The translations under genes and the position numbers were made by a program. 64,000 nucleotides of DNA from Paramacrobiotus metropolitanus (lineage: Eukaryota > Tardigrada > Eutardigrada > Parachela > Macrobiotidae): NCBI RefSeq assembly GCF_019649055.1, contig NW_026570229.1, positions 1,054,001 through 1,118,000 on the forward strand. The letters are read 5' to 3'. The notes beneath the pieces were generated by a model. That model ran no database searches and was not told the origin of the DNA. It saw only the letters and a list, made by a program, of their open reading frames with translations. Shown here piece after piece: positions 45,519-55,769 of the stretch (the first letter of the stretch is position 1; each line of letters starts with the position of its first letter).

Positions 45519-46962
45519 TGATGTTTTCATCAATTAGTGCACTGCTGCGTTTACAAAATTTATGCGCTGTAATGTTTTGCAAGTTTTATACCATAGAGCG
45601 TTTGTTGGAAGAAATGCGTATCAAATCAGTAAACAAAAACTCAAATCAAGTTATTGCGTTTAACTTGCAGTAATTTTCCTCGAGTTTTATTTCAAAATTT
45701 GCTTGCAAATAGGGATGCCGCTTTAGTAGATACAAATCACATTTAGAAAATTCAAAAAAGCAGAAATACTAGAACGGTTTTTTAACAATTTACACCTAGT
45801 ATTCAATGAAACTGAAACCCTTCCAGTTCGCTGAAAAATGCTATTTTAAATCCATGACCTAATACCGCCTTTCACATACATCGGTACAGGAGTGCCATTT
45901 TTTTAAACGCAACATGGTTCAAAATTTTTCCCCTAATAATGACAAAACCTCGTAAAACAGGAAGCCGAAAATCGACTTCTGTTTATGTTTATGTAATCTA
46001 CGATCAAATATCACGTTATAAATTTAAGCTTTGCATCTGTTATGTTATTGCAAAATTGCTGTAAACCTTAGCAACAAATTCGAAAACACAAATTGAAACT
46101 GGATGAACATGGCCAAATTAAAAAAACCAAAGAATTTTGATTGCTTATGCCCCTTTGGTGCGGTGGGAGAAACCAGTTATAAAGGGAGAACACTTTGTGA
46201 TATTTACAATACTACAACCAAAAAAAATATTCCGAAAATAGCAAAATGCAACAGCAATTCAGGCCATGCTTAGATCTTGCTGGTAACTTTTTTTTGGATT
46301 ATGCTGACTACAAGATTTCTAGGCAAAAACCTGATTTACGAGGAAGCTATTGTTAAAAGCAAATCCCTACCACAAAAACCAGAGCTGCGCGCTGTATGTT
46401 CTCTTTCAAGATTAGATAACCATGTCACCTCTCATTCAGGATTTCTGCTCGCTCCTTCGTGACTAGGAAGTCCTATCAAACCGTGATTTTTGTGCCCTTT
46501 AGTTCCCACAAAAGATTATTTCGATCAAATGAGTGCGAGCAGCACATTTAAACGGCAGTAGTGTCCATGCATTTTAAGAAATACTTGAAAAAGTTTTGTC
46601 AGCTGCCTAAATTTTGTTTTGGTTTTATTAACAGCATTAAATGTGTTTTGGGAGTAAGCGAAATATGTTTTCTGTTATTCTCACTTTTACAACTAATCTA
46701 TGATTACTGAAAGCGCGAATTGCTCAACCTGAGAATAACTGATGTATAAATAACTGATCCGGAAATGCTTATAGAATTTATTCACTTACTTTGCCAACAA
46801 AATTGCAAGAAAACGACGAAATTTAATATGGAGAGAACCGTGGCCTACAAAGGGCTCCGGGTGAAACTCTCATTGACATAACAGACAAGCGTTACAAGCA
46901 CCGGCATTACACAAAAGCATAATTTCTTGGAGGATCCAGCCGACCGGTGACTATTTAATTCT
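45519..46962. other. Intergenic region after the KDZ gene
   Basis: AT-rich, with no credible frame. It contains the second hairpin element at 46831-46871. Confidence 0.6.
46831..46871 (-). promoter_or_regulatory. Recurrent hairpin-forming element, copy 2
   Basis: A 41-nt sequence bounded by GAGAG and CTCTC, with inner ACC/GGGT and GGCC/GG-type pairing, ending 92 bp past the stop codon of the minus-strand gene at 46963. It is the same length as copy 3 (51097-51137) and nearly identical to it in both arms. Confidence 0.55.
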
Positions 46963-48196
46963 TTATGGTTCCTCGGGTTGGGCTGCGGTATCTGTGGATT
47001 TGGTACTTAAATCAGGTTGATGTTTCAAAATTAGGCCATGTTAAGTGAAAAATTTAAGCATTTGCGTTGGTTTTTTGAAGTACATTAAATATTAACAACC
47101 ATTCTTTCATGAAAATCAAATTTATATTTTTTCAAAATTTCCGAAACCCGTGCAATTTATTGCACTCCAAAATGCTACCTTTAAAGTGGCGACGCTTGAT
47201 GCAGACCACGCCTGTGCATATGATGGTAATTAACCCAGCGACCGTTCCCGCAAGAATGTAGATCGTGACGTTAACTGTGATAGGTGGATCACTGGCTCGG
47301 TCTCGCATTGCTTCTAGTTCCACTGGTGGTGTCGTGATTGCTGAAACGATGCCAACGCTAACGGAGGCTTCGGTTGGGTGGTCCGGCAGGACAATGCTGA
47401 TTTCGGATCCTTGCTCTCCCCCCATGGCTCCTGCTACGCCACCGGCAATAGCCGCACCTGCTGCAAGCGGAACAGCCTTTTTCATAGCGCCTTTTCCAAA
47501 ATCCAATAAACGTTCGAGTCCGGTCAAAGAATCTCCCTCTTTTTCACCCCGCTTCTTATTATGAAATCCACCAACAATCTTTTTCTGTAAAAAATTAAGT
47601 CAGCCATGATATTGGTTGATTTATTTATTTATTCTCGAGTGTTTTATTTTTGATATAAGAAGGATTACGTTTACTAGCTGTTATGATTTCCAAAGACCAA
47701 GAATACGCTGTGAGTTATTATTGTACTTGCCAGGTGATTGACTTGTTACGCTTATATTTAACGAAAGTTTTCTAGCCACCCTCGAATATAAAACAGATAA
47801 ATAATTTGCTGTAGTTTTAAAAACGTTCTTTACAACTTTAGTAAATAAAAGCATTTTGCCTGACAAAAGAATTTGAACACCAGACACTAGTCGACGATTC
47901 CCGGTTAATAAACAATGAGCAAGTTCAGCGTTACCTGAGTTCAAAAAGTAATGAAATAACAATTTCAGCTACATTACCTTGTCCATTCCGTTCCGTCCAC
48001 CCAAGCTTTTGTCATTGGAATTCCAAGAAACCCCGGGCGGCAGCTTTCCGTTCGAGCCTTTCCCAATCGACGGTTTAATCTTCGGAGAACCAATCCTGAT
48101 ACCTCCGGCGGGTGATCGATAACCGAAACGGGCTGAACATACCAGACAGAAACCAAAAGCGACTAGAACAGCAAAGGTCAAGAATCGAGAATCCAT
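46963..48196 (-). CDS. Small type I membrane protein, paralogue 1 (three exons)
   Basis: Exons 48196-47981, 47584-47179 and 46991-46963; phases 0 and 1; 216 residues. Exon 1 starts MDSRFLTFAVLVAFGFCLVCSA, a signal peptide likely cleaved near SA-RF, then RFGYRSPAGGIR and a basic, Gly/Ser-rich region. Exon 2 has a glycine-zipper stretch (AGAAIAGGVAGAMGGEQ), a Thr/Val-rich stretch with the sequon NVT, and one membrane span (IYILAGTVAGLITIICTGVV) followed by CIKRR. The terminal exon is only 29 nt (DTAAQPEEP, stop). The same exon layout, including the 29-nt last exon, is found in paralogue 2 at 51329-53473, which supports the model. If the last intron were retained, translation would end at 47132 instead. 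The family is unrecognised. Confidence 0.75.
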
Positions 48197-48944
48197 AGCT
48201 TCGTTGAGTTTGTGAGAACAGCCTTATTGGGTTTGTGAGAACAAAAACGTTGCAAGTGGTGGCAGCGCAAACAAAACTTAGAATTGATGGAAGCAAACAA
48301 ATCTCCAGCTGATATCTTATTTATATACCGCAAATTTACAAACCAGTCCATCTTATGGGCTGTGCCTATCTAAACGACATCAGATATTGGTCGTCTAACC
48401 TTAAATTGCTTCGTGAATTCTTCGTAAAATACATTCAGCACGGTTCTATTGCCCCTAATATTTGCCTACGTTTTGGAATGCACGAACCGATATCAATGCG
48501 TTATTGTGCGTCTAAAGTTGTTGAGCAATAAATAGTTCACAGAACAAACTGCCATTAGAGGCCCCAAATGCCCGAAGTGTGAAACAACTGAAGTCAGAAA
48601 CAGACAGTAATATTATAGAGTTTACGAACTGTATTACCTTTTCTGAAGCCGCAAGACCATACGCAAATGCCCTTTAACATATTAAATTGATGAAATGTGA
48701 AATTACTGAAATATTAAGGAATTTTTTTCTGCTTTACTTCTTTTCATAAATTGCGCGCATTCACTTGGCTCGTGTCAAATCGCGAAAAAATGTTATAAAA
48801 CTCCGACACGTCGAACTATAAACTCGAATTTATAAAGCTCCGTATTGTGATAAACCGACATATGAAGTGCATTCCGAACCAAGATGACGATCTTCACTTA
48901 TAAAACAAACATGCAGTTAATTAACCCTTTACTCATTTTTAACT

Positions 48945-49645
48945 CTTTACTCACCCGGGCACGTTTTCCTCATCCAAATTCAAAACAATGCCATGCTTTG
49001 TAAAATGGTAGCGTAATATTGTAGTATGCTAAAAATATTTTTTTCTACCGTCGTCAAAAAGGTGTAGCCATACAACAATTAAAATTTTGCGTACTATCAC
49101 ATATTGTGGAATGCAATACAGCACCAGTATTTTTCGTAATTATAATTATATCAACTTTTTACTGCAGCAACGCGGTTTTTTACAGCCGTCAAGTAGGGAT
49201 GAAAAAGAGGCAGATTGCAGCTTGAGTACACATTTTCGAAAATTATTTATCAATTAGTGTTGTGAACAATAAGCTATGCAAACAATCGTTCTTTACTAAT
49301 AAGCATATACCTGCCGTTCTTCATAACAAATTTTCGAAAATATGCCCTAGACAACAATGACACAAGCCCCCGCAAGTGAGCCTCTTTTACACCCCCAGTC
49401 GACATCTGTGGATGTCCACGGTGCTGCTGTTAAAATTTAACATGGTAATAATTATGAATAACATTTTTGCTCCATTGCATTACACAGTATGTGATAGTAT
49501 GCAAAAATTTATTTGTTGTCTGGCCGCGCCCCGTTGACGATGGCAGATGAAAATACTTTTCAAAACATACTATACACCAGCATTTTACAAAACATGTGAA
49601 TTTGTTTGGATTTGGAAGGGGAGAACGTGCCCTGGTCAGTAAACC
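48945..49645. mobile_element. Foldback element F1 with terminal inverted repeats of about 175 bp
   Basis: The left arm (about 48945-49120) starts TTTACTCACCCGGGCACGTT. The reverse complement of the right arm (about 49470-49645) starts TTTACTGACCAGGGCACGTT. The arms stay similar through a GTCGTCAA..GG..G.(G/A)GCC stretch to ACTATCACATA. The middle of about 350 bp has no open frame. It is a non-autonomous foldback or MITE-type DNA element, with a partial relative at 41145-41630. Arm divergence indicates an old insertion. Confidence 0.7.
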
Positions 49646-50468
49646 TACTTAAGACAAGGATTTATTTTGGCTCCGCATGTGCTGAGAGATTTACTCCATA
49701 CGGTGAAGCAAAATATACATACGGAATTTTTTTAAAAATAGGTTATGGTGTGATGCATCATGTGAAAGTGTTACATCGGATTCGGAAATAAAGGAATTAT
49801 TTACCGAATTTTCACATTAAAGTCAGAAAGTGCACTGAGCCATCGCTTCCGTTTTTGTAATTGAGAAATCCAGTTTTGTTGTGATAAGCTAGTTAGGTCG
49901 CTCAGTTGCCGCTAAGTATGCTTATTCCTCGTGCGAGGTCTACGAATCCTGTTGTGTGCTGGTCTCTTCAGGTCACGTACCGTTTCTGCTGAACAGAAAT
50001 GACTCTGACACTCAAGTGCCAGTGGTAAAAGGTGATGTGCCAAAAATTCACGACAATGATTTTCATTATTCTTTCACCTGAGCACTCAGGATAGATTCCT
50101 AAACAAACATTACCCGTTCGGTCGTTCAAATGGCCAGCTGTTGTAAGTGAATGGGAGTCTTCCACAAACCGATTCTCTTCCAGTTTTTTGCTTTACATAA
50201 TTCAGCATAGTGTAATCTAGACGTATTAGAATTTAGAGAAGAAATTTCAGCTTTTGGCCGGGGCAAAAGTAAACCTTAAAGCAACAGGAACTGGAGTTAT
50301 CTTTCATATAACTCGAAAAATTCGAACGTCAGAAAAGCATGGGCACGCAGTTTTTCTTTTTTTCTTTGATCTCTATGCTTAAAAAACTGCATTAAACTGT
50401 CAATTCCATGTCGAGTTCAGTTATCCTACAGGTCCTGAAAGGGCGCACAGAAAGTTATTTTCCCACAA

Positions 50469-50488
50469 GAGATATATATATATATATA
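50469..50488 (+). repeat. (TA)n microsatellite
   Basis: An uninterrupted run of alternating TA of about 20 bp, in AT-rich intergenic DNA. Confidence 0.9.
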
Positions 50489-51096
50489 TTTGCTAGCTCC
50501 CGGATGGCACTTTTTGCTGCTGTAATCCAGAATAATTTAAAAATCTGTCCCAAAGAATCGAGGTAAGAAGTAGTTACCAAACTGTAATCGAATTCAGATT
50601 AATCGGGGATAAATGCTCCCCGAATTTTTACCTAACCTTGTCACGGGGTTTAACTTTGTAATTTGTATATGAACTTTCTTTTTCCGGTGAGGGTTTCTTT
50701 TAAAAAATTAAGTTATTAATTAATTCAGTCCTAATTAGTTGAGTTATTAATCAGAATGCTTTTAATTAACACATTAAATCGTTTGTGTATTCTTTCGAAT
50801 GGAAGCTGGGCGGAATGAGGTGATAACTAATAAAAAACAACGCAAAAGGCCATTATATAACTCTTAATAATCTCTTTCATTTTTAGTGAAAACCTTAGTG
50901 TATAAAATGGTCAGGTTCCGCGACAATGTCATTATAGTTTGTGAATGGTGTCATTTATTATTACGTTTTAAACATCACACAAAGTATCAGTCACAGCGCA
51001 GCAGAAAAGCGCAAAGCAGCACAGTATCTCGGATATTGGTGCTACGACAGGATTTAAACTGCTTAGTTGTTACGTGAAGCTTTTGAGTGAAGTAAT

Positions 51097-51137
51097 GAGA
51101 GAACCGTGGCCTACATGGGACGCCGGGTAAAACTCTC
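51097..51137 (-). promoter_or_regulatory. Recurrent hairpin-forming element, copy 3
   Basis: 41 nt bounded by GAGAG and CTCTC with ACCGTGGCC and CGCCGGGT inner arms, ending 192 bp past the stop codon of the minus-strand gene at 51329. Confidence 0.55.
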
Positions 51138-51328
51138 GAAAGAAAAACTGAAATAAACAAACAATGTTCTCAAGTTGAGAGGAAAAAACGACACAGTAGA
51201 AAGCGAAAAAAAAGAACATTTTTTTTGATTTTACATTTCATTATTTATCCCTGAGGTAGTAAAGTAAACGCGAAGTGCATATTGATGGACCGCTAGCTCT
51301 CCGCATCATCCGGTAACGTAGCGATGCT

Positions 51329-53473
51329 TCATGGTTTTTCCTTCTGATTGCTGATATCTGTAAAACAACTGGATTGTATGACACGCGATTGTACAAAAAA
51401 ATAAACGGAACTACAAATGTCAAAATGTATGTTATTGTAAACTATAAATTACCGACGCGAAGCGTATGCCCAATCATTAAATAAAAAACTGAAAGTTTTT
51501 TTTGTCTGTCGCTCACGCCGTAAGAACAACGTTTTCGGTGCCTACAAGAAAGCGCTGAAGTTAAACTGTTAAGTTGTGGTTTAGATAAGTTTTGTTCTAG
51601 CAAGCCGTCTGGGTACTCGTATAACAATAGGGGTTAGCAGAGCCTTTAAGCCATTTTGCTACAATCAAATATTTAAGAGAAAGATATGATTCTAGTTTTC
51701 TTTCATTGTATGGTGGTAACTTGTAGCTCTAAGTTTCCGTTAAAGAATTCCTGTTCATCAGAAAATGTGAAAAAAAAACCAAAGTTACCTTTTTTTTGAC
51801 GTCGGCATTTCATGCAGACGACCCCGGTACACATAATGGTAATTAATCCAGCAAACGTTCCCGCAAGAGCGTACGCACTCACGTTCACCGTGATATTGGG
51901 ACCGCCAACCGGGTCCGGTGGTTTGACAACGCCTTTCATCGCCTCAGAGGTGTTGACAGCCAAATATCTGACGCTAGTAAAGGTCGAGCCATGCGGATCC
52001 GTTTTGACAATGTTGATTTCAGGATCCGCCTGTTCTCCGACCACGGCACCTGCTACACCACCAGCGATGGCTGCCCCCGCTGCAACACGCAATGCATTCC
52101 TTGCGGCACCTTTCCCGAAGTCCCACAAGCGTTCGACTCCAGTCGCGGATTTCTTGTTTATCTTTTTCAGGTCCTTCGCTTTAAATCGGTCAAAAACAAG
52201 CTGCAACGACAAGTAACAGAAGATAAGATTTGTAGTGCGGAATTCATTATCCACTGTCAAAGCTTTTTTGGCACGAAGTACACAAATCATAAACGTGCAC
52301 GAATACTTCCGCTTTAGTAAATTCCAAAGCACTATTTTGCTTTGTTTTGCAAACTTCAATAGCCAGATAACGACGTTTTATAGCCGGTTAAACGAAGAGA
52401 TAGTTACCAAACTGTAAAGTGTAAACTGCTTACATTACACGCTCGAAAGCGGTTTGTGCGCGCTATATCTTGCTTGGGGGTTTTAGCTGAAAATTCAAAA
52501 GTTTAACTGCATATAGGTGTACCAGAAACCTTATAATGGTGTTATAGTTATTAAATTTTCAGGTAAGCGCCCATATAAGATATTTTTTAAATTCGTAAAA
52601 AAAACGGTGCAAATGTGAATAATTGCGCAAACTGTCTTCAAACTGTTGTGCATTTATTTGTTAATCTTAAAAGAGATAGGTCCGTAATGTGAAATTTGGT
52701 CTTTCTTAATGCATCTGAGTTTTAGGAATTTGTTGTAAAGAAATAATTTCAAGAACGTAATTTGAGTGCATAAACCGCTTTCAAGCGTACGTGTGCGAAT
52801 CATATGCATACAGAAGGTCAGGAAACAAATCAAAAAAGTGCTTGGGAATGTCCAAAAGCGAACGTTTTCGTGCTTCATACGAATTTGGCGCAACTTACCA
52901 GGTAACTTACCTTAAGTTCACATATGCTGAACGTTATACCTTTGTTTCTTAGTTATATATAGTGTGGTGACATAAGTTTAAGACTTGGCTAGTGCGTACA
53001 TACGCACTGGAAGCGGCTTCTAGCTACAAAAACAGAAAGCCGCGCACGCTGCGCTGTGCTGGAGCGTTTTTAGCCAGTATTACTACCAAGTACTGTCGCT
53101 CTTTTGTGGAAACAAATAGTTTTAATTATTAAGAATAATAATGCGACTAACTGTACCATTTTTTATAGATTTTTCTACAGACTTGGCCTGCTACAAGAAA
53201 ACATCTATTCTTTATGCAGCGCGAGCAGTTATACTTTCAGCTTTGAGCAACTTTCATAAATAGATGAATTACCTTGTTCATCACCTTGCTCCCGGCTGAT
53301 CTTTTCCCATCCGGAACCAAAAAACCACCTGGCGCCGCTCTTCCAAGGTTAGGTTTCCCCCCGGGCAGCCTTCTTATACCTCTAGCTGGGAAGCGATAAC
53401 CGAAACGTGCAGAGCATGCCAAAACGAGACCGAAAGCAACCAAAAACGCCGGGATCAGATATCTTGCCTGCAT
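51329..53473 (-). CDS. Small type I membrane protein, paralogue 2 (three exons)
   Basis: Exons 53473-53273, 52200-51789 and 51357-51329; phases 0 and 1; 213 residues. Exon 1 is MQARYLIPAFLVAFGLVLACSA (signal peptide), then RFGYRFPARGIR, close to paralogue 1 over this stretch. Exon 2 has TGVERLWDFGKGAA, the glycine-zipper AGAAIAGGVAGAVVGEQ, NITVNVS (sequons) and the span YALAGTFAGLITIMCTGVVC, then MKCRRQKK. The last exon is again 29 nt (DISNQKEKP, stop). Intron 1 is longer than in paralogue 1 (1072 against 396 bp). Strong conservation of the signal peptide end and of both membrane-associated glycine motifs, with a variable linker, suggests both copies are under constraint. The pair is a tandem duplication in the same orientation. 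Confidence 0.75.
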
Positions 53474-55063
53474 TTTGCAAAGTAGCGCTTAATTTAGTTT
53501 AAATTCGCTTCAGGCACGGACAGAAACTTGCAAAGTTTGACTGAAGCAGAAATTTTAGTTGCAGTTAAATATGTGCAGGCGAATACAGTGGTAAAACTTT
53601 ATCAAGCGCATCCGTTTATATGACGCTCGCTGAAGTATAATCTCCTCCAAAATGCAATCGTTTTAAAGGTTTTCCATACAGCTAGCATTGCACAGGGAAT
53701 GATAATAGTGTCCGTAATGGAATGCAACCACTTCAATGTCGAATTCTTCTACGTGCCTTCACTCACTAATTAAGCATGCTGGTAATAAAACAGCCATTAC
53801 CGGAGAACGGTTCCTTCACCAAAATCTATCTTTGCATATCTTAAAAGCATTTCGTGCAATATCTTTAATGATGCTGCTTAGCCATTCAAAATGATTGGCA
53901 CTTAAAACGTCAAAAACTGCTTTAACACGATCCATAATAATCACATTACTAACCATATTAAACTACATCGTTTTGTCAAGATTTGCTGCACTTTGGAACT
54001 GTCCCATAGTCACCCAAGAAAAGCAACAGGTTTTTAACAAAGTATATAGTAGAACTGCATTTCCTTTGAAGCATTTCATCAGAATATAATGCCTTTGCAT
54101 AAAAAACATAATTCTTCACTGCGTAACATAAGCCGCAGTTCACGTAATCTCTACTGTAGACACAAACATAAAAACGACCAAGTAAGTTCATGCAGGATTT
54201 TAGTTCTACTCAGATAACGGGTAGTTACCGTCGAAATTGTTCATTTGGATGGCAACCTTCTATTGACAATTAAATTTAAGTAGTTTTATTGTGTGGTATT
54301 GCTTATCCCACATATAGGTATTTCCGGGTAAGTGGTGCTAGTGATACAGGTTGCAATTTACTTTGATATTCAGCCTTTAATAATAGTAACATAGAGCATA
54401 GCATAGACTGCCACAGAGCAATGGCATTTTGCGTGCCGATATTGTTGCAAAATTAAATTTAATGTCTTAAAGTGGACCACCGCAATTACACGATGAACAG
54501 AAACAAAAGGTACCTAAGGTGAATAACTGACCTAATAGTATTAGTCCTGACGTAACCTTTCCTTCTACATTTGAGTATTTTATACGAACATTGTGGCCGT
54601 GATTCCGACAGTCGACCTGTTGTTTGTGTTTATCGTAGATAAAACAGCTTATGTGTAATTGCAGTGGTTAATACTATTAGGTCGATTATTCATGTTAAAC
54701 AGCATTGAAGAAATTCATTAAAGAGACATGTATTTAAAGCGATTCGCTTTTTCAAATGTATGACATGCCCAAACATCGTGTCTAACTAGTTTTTCAGGAA
54801 TTGTAGTTGTTCTGTACTGCTCTCTGAGCGTTTCATTAATTGGCTTAAATACTTTTGCAGACGCAAGAGTTTTCTTTTGTTTTTGCTTAAAATTCAGCCC
54901 CTCAATACACCATCAAATTAATTCTTTTTCTTGCACAATCATTATAATGTGAAACTAAACTAGACGAAAATCGCATAAAACTTTCTGATATTCAAAAAAG
55001 TTCTCAGTTAAAAAGTCGAGCATTCAGCAACCTTGGCCGCTAAATAGTTTTAGAAAGCTTTCC
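53474..55063. other. Intergenic region
   Basis: AT-rich sequence upstream of paralogue 2. I see no gene, repeat or palindrome that I can support. Confidence 0.5.
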
Positions 55064-55666
55064 TCACTTGCCGTTTTCCAATCGTTCGCAAATGAACTTC
55101 AGCTCAGCATCTTCTGAACGGGGATCAAGCGTGACCCGCACCAGATAGCTTGTCGTGAAGGGACCTGGCCCATGTTTCGAAAGCCATTTCTCCTCTGATT
55201 TGCGTTTCTTTACCGCTGAAAAAAACGACAATATAAAATTCAGAAAACAAAGAAAAATTCCACTGGCTCAAAACTCATACGGCTGCGAAAAACTGTCTAA
55301 CGTTGCAATTACATATCACTGCCAAACTAAATGGGACAGTTTCTATCAAATACTGCTATTTGTTAAAAAAACTACAATAAACACAAGGATTGCTAGAAAT
55401 CTATTTGATCGTATTATTATGATTATTATTGCAGTTTTATTAATTTAGGCTGATCGGGTGTCACGAAGCCGAACTATTATATATCCAAGAAATCGCTTAT
55501 TGTTTCTAACTTATTCGTGGTACATACGCACGTTTTTTCGGCTTTGGTTTCAAGCAGTTTCTCTGGTTTTGAGCTGACTTTTTCCGTTCTTTGGTGACTC
55601 TTTTTCCGCTTGAAAACTTTCGTGTTCTCGGCTTCAAGGCAGGTGGACGAGGCTTCTCAGTTTCCG
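55064..55666 (-). CDS. 3' end of a small lysine-rich protein gene (two exons seen)
   Basis: The exon 55666-55532 (TTCTATAG acceptor; ETEKPRPPALKPRTRKFSSG..., very Lys/Arg/Pro-rich) ends in a GTGCGT donor in phase 1. It joins exon 55215-55064 (TTTTTTCAG acceptor, phase 1), which continues KKRKSEEKWLSKHGPGPF and ends with VRVTLDPRSEDAELKFICE... and TGA. Phases agree and both frames are free of stops. The basic stretch suggests nuclear targeting. Upstream exons are not identified. The Thr-Glu/Pro/Lys-rich start after a phase-1 acceptor resembles the exon preceding the PHD finger of the gene at 35376-39499, but this end has no zinc ligands. The family is unrecognised. Confidence 0.5.
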
Positions 55667-55769
55667 CTATAGAAATAACAACGCAACTAATACTTTGATA
55701 ACATTTAATTTGAAAGGAACTATAGTAGTTACTTAAAGCACATATTTGGAGACCTGAGCACTCATACAT

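Larger units (their letters stand above)
48197..51328. other. Intergenic region between the two membrane protein paralogues
   Basis: It contains the foldback element F1 (48945-49645), a (TA)n microsatellite (about 50469-50488) and the third hairpin element (51097-51137). No gene is seen; short frames lack conserved features. Confidence 0.6.
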
